Part shown: in pieces, positions 9,798 through 17,986 of the stretch | How the letters are laid out: each line of letters opens with the position of its first letter | How positions within the stretch are numbered: the first letter of the stretch is position 1 | Source of the DNA: Ruminococcus sp. | GTDB lineage: Bacteria > Bacillota > Clostridia > Oscillospirales > Acutalibacteraceae | Direction: 5' to 3' | DNA length: 64,000 nt | Assembly: GCA_017384945.1 (NCBI GenBank) | Contig: JAFNSO010000050.1 | Coordinates: forward strand, 1 to 64,000 | Notes under the pieces: model-generated | The model's database searches: none | What the model was told of the DNA's origin: nothing | The model's input: the letters and a program-made list of their open reading frames with translations, nothing else | Made by a program: the position numbers and the translations under genes

Positions 9798-9921
9798 TAC
9801 ATTTATACTGTAAAAAGAGAAAAATATTCACAAATCAAAATTTTTTAAAATTTTTTGTCACAAATCACTTCTTTTGCGGGTTATATATATGTAAGGAAAT
9901 CGCCATTAAGGAGGAAATACA

Positions 9922-11712
9922 ATGAAAAAACTGATTTCAATACTGCTTTCCGCCATTATCACGGCAGGAATTTTCGCCGCTGTGCCGTCAGGCGCAGTCG
10001 CGGCAAAATGGAACGTAAGGCTCAAGAAAAGCTCGGCAACGCTTAAAATAACCGAGAAAAAAGGCAAGCCTGTTTACGGAACTACAAAAATCAAGCTTGT
10101 CAAAGCCAAGGGCGTAAAAATTACCAAAAAGAGCTTCAAAAGCTCAGACAAAAAGACCGCGACAGTCACAAAGAGCGGCAAGGTCACCGCGAAAAAGGCG
10201 GGCAAGGCTAAAATCACCGTCACGGTAAAATACACATTAAAAAATAAAAAGTCATCAAAAAAGGTAAAAAAGAACTCTTACTCAAAGAAACTCATCTTCA
10301 ATGTAACTGTTCAGGACGTTAGAACAAAGAAGAACGTTGTTTTGACGCCTTCCGAGGCGACAGCACAGCCGACTGAAACCGCGTCGGAAGCGATAACGGA
10401 AACAATTACCGAAGCGCCGACCGCTGAACAGACCGCTGCTCCGACAGAAGAAACGACAGCCGAGCCTACAGAAGCTCCGACAGAGGAAACGACCGCGGAG
10501 CCTACAGAAGCACCGACAGAGGAAACGACTGCCGAGTCTACAGAAGCGCCGACAGAGGAAACGACAGCCGAGCCTACAGAGGCTCCGACAGAGGAAACGA
10601 CTGCCGAGCCCACAGCAGCTGCAACAGAGGAAACGACAGCCGAACCGACGGAAGCTCCTACCGAGGAAACAACTGCGGAAGAGACAACCGAGCCTACAGA
10701 GGCTCCGACAGAGGAAACAACTGCCGAGCCTACAGCAGCTCCGACAAAAGAAACGACAGCCGAGCCTACAGAAGAATACACCGAAGTCCCGGCGGCAGAA
10801 CCTATGGAAGCTCCGACAGAAATGACAACCGTTCCCGATGAGAAACCGACAACGGAGCCCGAATACGATCCTCTCAAAAGGAAAGAATACAGCGGAGAAT
10901 TTCTTGACAAGAATACCGCAACCTACATTGATGAACGTTTTTGGTTATATGACCTTGAGATTATTGAAATATATTCCGACTGCTTCATTGCAAGCGACGG
11001 TAGCTTTGATATAAAGGTAAACGGAAATTTCTTTGATTCGTGGGACGTATACGATGATGTAGATGTTTTATGCGATAACGTGTATTCCGACCGGGATTCA
11101 GGGAGGTTGGAAGGAGATGCAGTGGAAGTAAGGCTTTCGATGGGCAGCGGTTGTGATCTGGAGAACCCCTGCAAGCCCGTAATCTATCTCTATCCCGAGG
11201 AAGAGCTGAACGCAAGCGTTAAGCTTCTGCTGGACGGTATGTTCACCTGTACATATCCCGAGTATAACGACGGCTGGAACGTAACTGCCCGTCCCGACGG
11301 AACGCTCATAGATGAAAAGGGTATGGAGTATAACTATCTTTTCTGGGAAGGAAAGCTCAACACAAAGTACGATTTTTCAAAGGGCTTCTGCGTAAAGGGC
11401 AGCGACACAGCCGCCTTCCTTGACCAAGCGCTCGAAAAGACAGGTCTCAACAGGCGCGAGGCAAACGAGTTCATTACCTACTGGCTCCCGAAAATGCAGG
11501 ATAACCCGTACAATATCATCTCCTTCCAGCAGGAAGCCTACACAAATCCGGCTCCGCTGTATGTTGACCCAAACCCCGATACTGTTATAAGAGTATTTAT
11601 GGCGTGGTATCCGGTTAATGAGTACACCGAGCTGCCCGCTCAGGAGCTTACCGCTCCCGAGAGAAACGGCTTCACCGTTGTAGAATGGGGTGGAGCCCAA
11701 GCTGGCAGATAA
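9922..11712 (+). CDS. Exported Ig-like / Thr-Pro repeat protein with conserved 'KPVIYLYP' C-terminal domain (copy 1)
   Basis: 596 aa. AAGGAGG precedes ATG 9922. A signal peptide ends near AVAAK. Residues ~30-135 are a basic Big2-like Ig domain (SFKSSDKKTATVTKSGKVTA). Residues ~140-310 are a low-complexity linker of 12-residue TEAPTEETTAEP units. A short domain follows (~310-410), then a ~180-aa C-terminal domain that begins CKPVIYLYPEEELNASVKLL and ends with ERNGFTVVEWGG. I recognise that last domain as common in exported proteins of gut Clostridia, but I know no function for it. The next gene is a full-length paralogue. Both probably sit at the cell surface, with the repeats acting as a stalk. 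Confidence 0.8.
   Translation: MKKLISILLSAIITAGIFAAVPSGAVAAKWNVRLKKSSATLKITEKKGKPVYGTTKIKLVKAKGVKITKKSFKSSDKKTATVTKSGKVTAKKAGKAKITVTVKYTLKNKKSSKKVKKNSYSKKLIFNVTVQDVRTKKNVVLTPSEATAQPTETASEAITETITEAPTAEQTAAPTEETTAEPTEAPTEETTAEPTEAPTEETTAESTEAPTEETTAEPTEAPTEETTAEPTAAATEETTAEPTEAPTEETTAEETTEPTEAPTEETTAEPTAAPTKETTAEPTEEYTEVPAAEPMEAPTEMTTVPDEKPTTEPEYDPLKRKEYSGEFLDKNTATYIDERFWLYDLEIIEIYSDCFIASDGSFDIKVNGNFFDSWDVYDDVDVLCDNVYSDRDSGRLEGDAVEVRLSMGSGCDLENPCKPVIYLYPEEELNASVKLLLDGMFTCTYPEYNDGWNVTARPDGTLIDEKGMEYNYLFWEGKLNTKYDFSKGFCVKGSDTAAFLDQALEKTGLNRREANEFITYWLPKMQDNPYNIISFQQEAYTNPAPLYVDPNPDTVIRVFMAWYPVNEYTELPAQELTAPERNGFTVVEWGGAQAGR
10405..10790 (+). repeat. 36-bp tandem repeats encoding TEAPTEETTAEP
   Basis: About ten imperfect 36-bp units in frame with the host gene, each encoding the 12-residue unit. 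Synonymous differences between units (gcc/gcg, acg/aca) show that the repeat is partly diverged. Such tracts can change unit number by slippage or recombination. Confidence 0.8.
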
Positions 11713-11747
11713 TACATATGTAAGGAAATAATCCAGGAGGAAATACA

Positions 11748-13541
11748 ATGAAAAAACTGATCTCAATACTGCTTTCCGTCGTTATGGCGGCAGGTGTATT
11801 TACCGCTGTACCGTCAGGCGCGGCAGCGGCGGAAAAACCCGTAAGTCTCAAGAAAAGCTCGGCAACGCTTAAAATAATCGAGAAAAAAGGCAAGCCTGTT
11901 TACGGAACTACAAAAATCAAGCTTGCCAAAGCCAAGGGCGTAAAGATAACGAAAAAGAGCTTCAAAAGCTCAGACAAAAAGACCGCGACAGTCACAAAAG
12001 GCGGCAAGGTCACCGCGAAGAAGGCGGGCAAGGCTAAGATCACCGTTAAGGTAAGATACACCGTTACAAAGAAAAAGCCCGGCAAAAAGGCGAAAAAGAT
12101 CTCGCGCTCAGCGACGCTCACCTTCAAGGTGACTGTTCAGGACGCGAGAGTCAAGAAGAACGTTGTTCAGGAGCCTTCCGAGGCGACAGCACAGCCGACT
12201 GAAACCGCGTCGGAAGCGATAACGGAAACAATTACCGAAGCTCCGACCGCAGAGCTGACAGAAGCGCCGACAGAGGAAACGACCGCGGAGCCTACAGAAG
12301 CGCCGACAGAGGAAACGACTGCCGAGTCTACAGAAGCGCCGACAGAGGAAACGACTGCCGAGCCTACAGAAGCGCCGACAGAGGAAACGACAGCCGAGCC
12401 TACAGAGGCTCCGACAGAGGAAACGACTGCCGAGCCCACAGCAGCTGCAACGGAGGAAACGACAGCCGAGCCGACGGAAGCTCCGACAGAGGAAACAACT
12501 GCGGAAGTGACAACCGAGCCGACGGAAGCTCCGACAGAGGAGAAAACCGCGGAAGTGACAACCGAGCCGACGGAAGCTCCTACAGAAGAAGCAACCGAGG
12601 AAACGACAACAGTTCCCGCGGAAGAGCCGACAATGGAGCCTGAGATTTTTCCGACAGAGGAGGAGCCTACAGAGCCCATAGAGCCCACAGAGCCCGTATA
12701 TGAACCTATCAAAAGAGAAAAATACAGCGGCGATCTATTTGTTGACAAGAATACCGCTGCCAACATCGGCTACAAAACATTCGACTACGTTGAGATCGTT
12801 GACGTATACTCCGACTGCTTCTTTGCGGTTGATGAGTACAATAAATATATAAAGGTAAACGGAGAGCTTTCTTACGAGTGGTGCTTGGGAGACTTTGTAG
12901 CTGTTATATGCCAAAATGTGTATTTCGACAATGATCGCGGGCTCTATGAAGGCGATTTGGAGGAAGTGACATATTCTGAAATAGCGCCGCCCGTTTGCTA
13001 TAAGCCCGTGATTTATCTCTATCCCGAGAAAGAACTGAACGCGAGCGTCAAGCTTATGCTCAACGGCGTGTTCACCTGCACATATCCCGAATATAACGAC
13101 GGCTGGAACGTAACCGCCCGTCCCGACGGAACGCTCACGGACGAGAAGGGTATGGAGTACAACTATCTTTTCTGGGAAGCAAAGCTCAAAGCGGACTACG
13201 ATTTCTCAAAGGGCTTCTGCGTAAAGGGCAGCGACACAGCGCCCTTCCTTGAGCAATCGCTCAAAAAGCTCGGTCTCAACAGGCGTGAGGCAAATGAGTT
13301 TATCACCTTCTGGCTTCAGAAAATGCAGAATAACCCCTACAATATAATCTCCTTCCAGCAGGAAGCCTACACGGACGCGGCAAAGCTGAACATCAATCCG
13401 AACCCCGATACTCTTATAAGAGTGTTTATGGCGTGGTATCCGGTTGACGAATACACCGAGCTGCCCGCTCAGGAGCTTACCGCTCCCGAAAGAAACGGCT
13501 TCACCGTTGTAGAATGGGGAGGAACTCAGGTCAGAAAATAA
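11748..13541 (+). CDS. Exported Ig-like / Thr-Pro repeat protein with 'KPVIYLYP' domain (copy 2)
   Basis: 597 aa, a tandem paralogue of the preceding gene 35 bp downstream. The order is the same: signal peptide (ends near AAAAEK), basic Big2-like domain, TEAPTEETTAEP linker, a divergent short domain (~330-415, contains YSDCFFAVDEYNKYIKV) and the KPVIYLYPEKELNASVKLML C-terminal domain. N- and C-terminal domains are nearly identical to copy 1, whereas the domain after the linker differs clearly, so selection may act on that part. RBS AGGAGG and the bases around the start are also duplicated. The gene ends before a good terminator at 13597, so the pair may be co-transcribed. Function unknown. 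Confidence 0.8.
   Translation: MKKLISILLSVVMAAGVFTAVPSGAAAAEKPVSLKKSSATLKIIEKKGKPVYGTTKIKLAKAKGVKITKKSFKSSDKKTATVTKGGKVTAKKAGKAKITVKVRYTVTKKKPGKKAKKISRSATLTFKVTVQDARVKKNVVQEPSEATAQPTETASEAITETITEAPTAELTEAPTEETTAEPTEAPTEETTAESTEAPTEETTAEPTEAPTEETTAEPTEAPTEETTAEPTAAATEETTAEPTEAPTEETTAEVTTEPTEAPTEEKTAEVTTEPTEAPTEEATEETTTVPAEEPTMEPEIFPTEEEPTEPIEPTEPVYEPIKREKYSGDLFVDKNTAANIGYKTFDYVEIVDVYSDCFFAVDEYNKYIKVNGELSYEWCLGDFVAVICQNVYFDNDRGLYEGDLEEVTYSEIAPPVCYKPVIYLYPEKELNASVKLMLNGVFTCTYPEYNDGWNVTARPDGTLTDEKGMEYNYLFWEAKLKADYDFSKGFCVKGSDTAPFLEQSLKKLGLNRREANEFITFWLQKMQNNPYNIISFQQEAYTDAAKLNINPNPDTLIRVFMAWYPVDEYTELPAQELTAPERNGFTVVEWGGTQVRK
12235..12610 (+). repeat. 36-bp tandem repeats encoding TEAPTEETTAEP (copy 2)
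   Basis: The same unit as at 10405-10790 but with a different order of variants and a TEAPTEE(K/T)TAEVTTEP ending. It implies duplication followed by independent repeat change. Confidence 0.8.
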
Positions 13542-13596
13542 TACATTAACGCCCACAGTATATGACGGTGTTAATCAAGCTTCAATAAAACTACAG

Positions 13597-13625
13597 CGGA
13601 GGCGGGCGACCGTCTCCGTTTTATT
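13597..13625 (+). terminator. Rho-independent terminator after the tandem paralogues
   Basis: A 9-bp stem (CGGAGGCGG / CCGTCTCCG) with a GCGA loop followed by TTTTATTT. The stem matches that at 9769. Confidence 0.85.
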
Positions 13626-13667
13626 TCCCGATACTTGGAAACGCTGTTATTTGTATATAATAAATGC

Positions 13668-13696
13668 TTGAAAAAATCGGCTGTTTTTGATACGAT
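13668..13696 (+). promoter_or_regulatory. Promoter of the GDPD gene
   Basis: TTGAAA (13668-13673), 17-bp spacer, TACGAT (13691-13696), 35 bp before the chosen GTG start. Confidence 0.55.
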
Positions 13697-13730
13697 AAAA
13701 TAAAGAACAAAAATGCTTGAGGGTGAAGCT

Positions 13731-15227
13731 GTGATTAAGAAAATATCTTTGTTTCTGGCGATTTGTATTTGCTTTGGAGCTTTAAATCTGTCCGCGTTCG
13801 CGCAAAGCGGCGGAAAAAGCATACCGCTTATAGCTCACAGAGGGTTTTCGTCGGAATATCCCGAGAACACAATGGAGGCTTTTCTCGGGGCTGTAAAAAG
13901 CGGTTTTGACGGTTTTGAGTGCGACCTTTGGGAGGGCTCCGACGGAACTTTGATGATACATCACGATTCCTCCGTCAAAAGAACTCTCGGACTGGACAAA
14001 AACATCTGGGAGCTTAGCAACGAGGACAGGCTGAAATACCCTGTCATAAGCGGCAGTAATATTGATAAATACAATTATCCGATCTATATACCGACCCTGC
14101 AATCCGTCGTTAAGCTCGCTTCGTCCACGGGATGTGTTCTTGTTTTACATATAAAAAGCAAGTCGGGCTATAAGCTCTCTGACAACGGCGTGAAAAAAAT
14201 ACTTGATTTGTTAAAGGAAATCCGTGACAATACCTTTATCATAGGTCCCGTTGCGTCCTTAGAGCCGTTTTTAAACAAAGGAATACGGCTTTTGCGTACA
14301 ACCTCTCCGTCAAATGAGGAGGATTTGGAGAATGTGATAAATTGGTGCAAGCTGAATAATGTTGATTCGGTTCTGTGTATAAAGATGGAAAATCTCAGCT
14401 GTCTTGGTTCTTATGAGGCTTTTGTCAATTATTTAAAGAGCTCAAAAATCAGATTTGCATTATACAGCGCGCAAATGGTAGATGATTATTATACCGTTCA
14501 GTCTATGGGAGCGCTGTTCGCGATTTCCGACTATAATCTGACGCAGGATATAGAGGTGACGACTGTCCCGAGCTCAACCGAACCTCAGACTGAGAGCGAG
14601 AGCACAGAGCCCGAAACAAGCGCTCAGCCCGTCACCGAAGCACAGACAGATTCGACCGAGCCCGAAACAAGCACTCAGCCCGTCACCGAAGCGCGGACAG
14701 ATTCGACCGAGCCCGAAACGACAGAGCCATCAACAAGCGAGCCCGCCGAGCCTGTTTTGAATGTAAAATCACTCAGTCTTAATTGCGGCGAGAGCAGTGT
14801 TCTCAGAGTCAATTTCGGTCATGCTGTTCAATGGAAAAGCTCTTCTCCCAAGACCGCCGTTGTCAAAAACGGCAGGGTAACTGCTCTCGGAAAAGGAAAA
14901 GCAACCGTGTCGGCTGTTCTTGAGGACGGAAGCTGTCTCGAATGTGAGGTCAATGTGCCGACCTCTCCGACTCTGAAAATCAGAAAAAAGCCCTTTAAGC
15001 CAAAGAAGCTCTACACAATAAACAAGGGTGAAAAGCTTTCCGTGGTAATAACGGGAAAGGCTTACGGTCTTAACAACAAATACTACTCAACAAGCAAAAA
15101 AGTCGCTCGTGTTATTTCAAAGACAAACGCAAAACGAATAATAATCAAAGGCTGTAAAAGGGGAAGAGCGACCGTAAAAATCAAGGTGAACGAAACGGTG
15201 TTCAGGATTAAAGTTAAGGTCAGGTGA
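13731..15227 (+). CDS. Exported glycerophosphodiester phosphodiesterase with Ig-like basic tail
   Basis: I chose GTG 13731 because GAGGG sits 7 bp upstream and the signal peptide starts there (MIKKISLFLAICICFG, cleavage near AFA-Q). ATG 13713 has no RBS. 498 aa. The GDPD TIM-barrel spans ~30-270 and keeps the metal/catalytic motifs: AHRGFSSEYPENT, the ECDLWEG acid pair and IHHDSSVKRT. Such enzymes hydrolyse glycerophosphodiesters to glycerol-3-phosphate and an alcohol. An exported form could act on lipid or teichoic-acid debris (inference). A Thr/Glu/Pro linker (~280-340) leads to a Big2-like domain and a basic ~90-aa tail (SPTLKIRKKPFKPKK...) that resembles the C-terminus of the LRR protein at 57737. 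Confidence 0.85.
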   Translation: MIKKISLFLAICICFGALNLSAFAQSGGKSIPLIAHRGFSSEYPENTMEAFLGAVKSGFDGFECDLWEGSDGTLMIHHDSSVKRTLGLDKNIWELSNEDRLKYPVISGSNIDKYNYPIYIPTLQSVVKLASSTGCVLVLHIKSKSGYKLSDNGVKKILDLLKEIRDNTFIIGPVASLEPFLNKGIRLLRTTSPSNEEDLENVINWCKLNNVDSVLCIKMENLSCLGSYEAFVNYLKSSKIRFALYSAQMVDDYYTVQSMGALFAISDYNLTQDIEVTTVPSSTEPQTESESTEPETSAQPVTEAQTDSTEPETSTQPVTEARTDSTEPETTEPSTSEPAEPVLNVKSLSLNCGESSVLRVNFGHAVQWKSSSPKTAVVKNGRVTALGKGKATVSAVLEDGSCLECEVNVPTSPTLKIRKKPFKPKKLYTINKGEKLSVVITGKAYGLNNKYYSTSKKVARVISKTNAKRIIIKGCKRGRATVKIKVNETVFRIKVKVR

Positions 15228-15304
15228 GAAGTCGTTTATGCTTTTGATATGCGATGCTTAAAACCGTTGGCAATTCCAAAACCAATGAAATAATCATTTA
15301 ACTT

Positions 15305-15331
15305 ATCGGCGGTTTTTCCGCCGATTTTTTT
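15305..15331 (+). terminator. Rho-independent terminator
   Basis: ATCGGCGG / CCGCCGAT stem with a TTTTT loop and a T7 tail, ~80 bp after the GDPD stop. Confidence 0.9.
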
Positions 15332-15437
15332 AGTTTTTGCACACCTTGTTGCCGCGAAACAACGCGCTAAAAGCAAAGCTCGTTACTCTTTAATTCCTCT
15401 TAAACGGAAAACAATATGAATCATACGCGTTTACGGT

Positions 15438-15466
15438 TTGAAACTTGAGCTTGATTGGTATATACT
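15438..15466 (+). promoter_or_regulatory. Promoter of the broken lipoprotein gene
   Basis: TTGAAA (15438-15443), 17-bp spacer, TATACT (15461-15466). Confidence 0.55.
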
Positions 15467-15495
15467 ACAATGCAATAACTATAAGCGGTGATCAT

Positions 15496-15844
15496 TTGAA
15501 CGGAAAAAGAATTGTAAAAGTATTAACGGCGCTGTTTTTAATCGGCGCGGTGCTTGCGGCGTCGTCCTGCGGGTCAACGAAGGAAGTAAAGCCCTTAAAG
15601 CTTCCCTCGGAGAGTTATCTGATTGATAAGAATTCTATCGAGGAGCTTCATAATCTCGTTGACGGCAGCGGACTCGGAAACACAGAGGAGTTTATGAATT
15701 GGGCGGAGGATTTCTCGGTTACAACGGGTCAAAAACACAAAGCAGCTGATTAAAATGCTTTCGGTGCGCAGGGAGTACGCGGCAGAAGAGGGCGGCGAGC
15801 CAAGCGTGATTTGTCAAAATGACAAAGTGATAGGCAGAATATAA
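15496..15844 (+). pseudogene. Small lipoprotein gene with apparent frameshift
   Basis: A TTG start at 15496 opens a hydrophobic signal followed by ASSCGSTKE, a lipobox-like sequence. The frame continues through PSESYLIDKNSIEELHN and stops at 15753. From about 15730 an alternative frame of the same strand stays open to the stop at 15844 and has the look of coding sequence (NTKQLIKMLSVRREYAAEEG, later VICQNDKVIGRI). The simplest reading is one ~115-residue lipoprotein whose frame is broken near the CAAAAAC run at ~15733, by mutation or sequence error. I recognise no family. The alternative is a genuine short 85-aa lipoprotein. Confidence 0.45.
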
Positions 15845-15866
15845 AACATATTTGGAATATATTCGA

Positions 15867-15895
15867 TTGACAGCGGTTATTTTTACGATTATAAT
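15867..15895 (+). promoter_or_regulatory. Consensus sigma-A promoter
   Basis: Perfect TTGACA (15867-15872) and TATAAT (15890-15895) with a 17-bp spacer, 44 bp before ATG 15940. Strong constitutive expression is expected. Confidence 0.85.
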
Positions 15896-15939
15896 TAGAA
15901 TGTGAATACAGACCTTCGGGTTTTTAAGGAGGAAATTCT

Positions 15940-17544
15940 ATGAAAAAAGGTATTCTGTTCAAAAAAACAACATCTGCGGTTCTCGCCGCGCTCGTCGTTT
16001 TGACGACCGTCTTTTCGTTCGGCTTCTCGGCTGAGGCTAAGGCGAAGAAATACGTCAAGTCAATCAAGCTCTCCAAGAAGAGCTTGACTCTCACAGAGGG
16101 CAAAAAGGCTGACGTAAAGGTCACCGTCAAGGTTAAGGGCAAGGCAAGCAAAAAGTTCACCGTTAAGACAAGCGATAAAAAGGTTGCCACAGCCAAGGCT
16201 TCGGGCTCAAAGGTCAAGATTACCGCAAAAAAAGCGGGCAAGGCGACGATCACCGTCACCACAAAGGCAAAGAGCAAGAAGGGCAAGACTCTCAAGGCAA
16301 AGATAAAGGTTACCGTAAAGAAAAACGCCGAAACCGACGTTTTTGACGACACAAAGCATGTATATAAGGTAGGAAAGGATATAGCGGCAGGCGTATATAC
16401 CGTTACTCAGGTCGGCAAATACAACGCGACCTACATCGTTTCACTGGACGCGGAGGGAGAAAACACTGTCGTTGTCGGGCTCTTTAAGGGAACTCAAAAC
16501 ATAAAGGTGCTTGACGGCGATTACCTCACCGTATCTCGCTGCACGATTTCCAAGGCAAAGAAAAATCCCGATGACAATAATAACTACTGCGAGGGAAGAT
16601 ACATCGTCGGAAAGGATATCCCCGCGGGCAAATACATCGCTTATCCGTTTGAGTCATCAAAGGGAACTCTCAGGACGACAAAGGACAATAATATTCGCGA
16701 TATCGAAAGCATTATCGAAATCAAGCTTTTTGACGGTCAGACATATTTCAGCCTCAGGGACGGCGAGTACCTGAGCGTATCGGGCTGTGTGCTGCGCGAT
16801 GTAAAGAACAAGTCAAAGTTCATCTTCAAGGAGGGACAGGCGCTCGGCGAGGGTCAGTATCTTGTCGGCGACGATATCCCCGCGGGCGTTTACACCCTGA
16901 CTAAGACAGGCGAAACAAGCGCATACTACGCGTTATCTTCGGATGACTTTGGCGATGATATTATTACTAACGAGAATTTTGAAGGTCAGAAAAAAATCAA
17001 GGCAAGCGAAGGCGATTATCTTGAGCTAAAAGACTGCGAGGCGCGTCTGACCGAAGAAAAAGATGTTGAACCGAAGATCTACTACTCGGGCAGATACAAG
17101 GTCGGAGAGGAAATCCCCGCGGGCAAATACATAGCCTGCAACGACTCAAAAATGTTCAGCTTTTATGTGATTTATTCGGACGCCGACCGCAATGACAAAA
17201 TCGTGGAGGGCAGATTCAATACTCAGAGCTATTTCGAGGTCAAGGACGGCGAATGGCTTGAGTTGATAGGTTGTGACGCGCGTGATGTGAAGTACAAGCA
17301 AAAGCCCGAGGCGGGACAGACTATCCGCGACGGACAGTTCCTCGTGGGCGACGACATTCCCGCGGGTGAGTACACCCTGACTCAGAACAGCTCTTCGTCG
17401 GCGTCATACGCGATAACCTCGGACGCGAACGGCGTGAACTACCTAAGCACGCCGCTGGATTTCTTCAAGGGACAGAAGACAATCACGGTCAAAGACGGCG
17501 AGTACCTGACCCTTTATGAATGCGAAACGGTTATCAAAAAATGA
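15940..17544 (+). CDS. Exported protein with Ig-like domain and five 'IPAG.Y' repeats
   Basis: 534 aa. AAGGAGG precedes the ATG. The signal peptide ends near SAEAKA. A Lys-rich Big2-like domain occupies ~38-130. Five repeats of ~75 residues follow, each built on a G.Y.VG.DIPAG.Y core: VYKVGKDIAAGVYTV, GRYIVGKDIPAGKYIA, GQYLVGDDIPAGVYTL, GRYKVGEEIPAGKYIA and GQFLVGDDIPAGEYTL. Each repeat ends in a DG(E/D)YL motif. Similar repeats are known in surface proteins of Firmicutes, and I know no biochemical activity for them. The gene has its own consensus promoter and terminator, so it is probably an abundant single-gene transcript. There is no obvious wall anchor, although the N-terminal basic domain could bind the wall. 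Confidence 0.8.
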   Translation: MKKGILFKKTTSAVLAALVVLTTVFSFGFSAEAKAKKYVKSIKLSKKSLTLTEGKKADVKVTVKVKGKASKKFTVKTSDKKVATAKASGSKVKITAKKAGKATITVTTKAKSKKGKTLKAKIKVTVKKNAETDVFDDTKHVYKVGKDIAAGVYTVTQVGKYNATYIVSLDAEGENTVVVGLFKGTQNIKVLDGDYLTVSRCTISKAKKNPDDNNNYCEGRYIVGKDIPAGKYIAYPFESSKGTLRTTKDNNIRDIESIIEIKLFDGQTYFSLRDGEYLSVSGCVLRDVKNKSKFIFKEGQALGEGQYLVGDDIPAGVYTLTKTGETSAYYALSSDDFGDDIITNENFEGQKKIKASEGDYLELKDCEARLTEEKDVEPKIYYSGRYKVGEEIPAGKYIACNDSKMFSFYVIYSDADRNDKIVEGRFNTQSYFEVKDGEWLELIGCDARDVKYKQKPEAGQTIRDGQFLVGDDIPAGEYTLTQNSSSSASYAITSDANGVNYLSTPLDFFKGQKTITVKDGEYLTLYECETVIKK

Positions 17545-17568
17545 CGAAAATCTGATACGAATTAACAG

Positions 17569-17603
17569 CGAGGTCGACCCGAATGCGGGTCGGCCTCGTT
17601 TTT
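17569..17603 (+). terminator. Rho-independent terminator
   Basis: CGAGGTCGACCC / GGGTCGGCCTCG stem (one T-G pair) followed by TTTTTG. Confidence 0.9.
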
Positions 17604-17635
17604 GCGTTTTTTAACCGACGCAAAAAGCCTGTTTT

Positions 17636-17665
17636 ACCGTTTGTTCTTTATTTGCTACCGTTTAT
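17636..17665 (+). promoter_or_regulatory. Putative LytTR double binding site
   Basis: Two direct 9-bp repeats, ACCGTTTGT (17636-17644) and ACCGTTTAT (17657-17665), have 12 bp between them, so they repeat every 21 bp (two helical turns). Both fit the LytTR-family consensus [TA][AC][CA]GTTN[AG][TG] with its 12-13 bp spacing. The pair ends 10 bp before a -35 box, in activator position, and the operon behind that promoter encodes a LytTR protein. This is a sequence match, and binding is inferred. Confidence 0.7.
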
Positions 17666-17675
17666 TCCGAATCGC

Positions 17676-17704
17676 TTGACATAGCTTTTTCAGAATTGTA
17701 TTAT
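17676..17704 (+). promoter_or_regulatory. Promoter of the Cys-rich/LytTR/DUF3021 operon
   Basis: TTGACA (17676-17681), 17-bp spacer, TATTAT (17699-17704). Confidence 0.75.
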
Positions 17705-17746
17705 TGTGCTATATTTACATAAATTATGCAAAGAGGCGGCTTTTTT

Positions 17747-17986
17747 ATGCAAAAAGTAAAAATATCGGATAACGCGATATTCGGAAGCTGCCCCCTGTTC
17801 GCGTGCCGACGCTGTCGTACAAAGTATGGTTGGGAGCATCAGGTGTGGTGTGAAATGAGCTGTGTTACCCGGCCGACCTGCGTAGACTGCCGATATTTCA
17901 GCAGTCAGGGCGGCGGGTGCGCGCACCCCGCGAAAAGAACAAGGAAGGAGGAATTGCCGTATGAAGAAGCTGAATGTGCGCTTTGA
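17747..17986 (+). CDS. Small Cys-rich protein, function unknown
   Basis: 79 aa. I preferred ATG 17747 over the in-frame ATG 17726 because AGAGGCGG lies upstream of it. The protein has eight Cys in the first ~60 residues (CPLFACRRC, WCEMSC, TCVDC, GGGCAHP), a pattern typical of a small metal-binding or redox domain. The C-terminus is charged. It overlaps the start of the LytTR gene by 26 bp and is the first gene of that operon. It could be a zinc-ribbon-like partner of the regulator, but I recognise no family. It is also possible that only the downstream genes are translated efficiently. Confidence 0.6.
   Translation: MQKVKISDNAIFGSCPLFACRRCRTKYGWEHQVWCEMSCVTRPTCVDCRYFSSQGGGCAHPAKRTRKEELPYEEAECAL

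Noticed and set aside
10311..10910. Long antisense open frames rich in Val/Ser/Gly opposite Thr/Pro repeats (also 12167-12766, 31983-32504 and 52191-52502)
   Set aside because: They are the complement of repetitive coding sequence, with no RBS, no start context and biased composition, so they are shadows.
10405..12610. CRISPR-like or minisatellite array
   Set aside because: The repeats are contiguous 36-bp units without spacers, in frame, and encode a Thr/Pro/Glu stalk in two exported proteins.
16511..16774. Alternative-frame ORF inside the IPAG-repeat gene
   Set aside because: It lies wholly within a well-supported gene and shows no coding features of its own.
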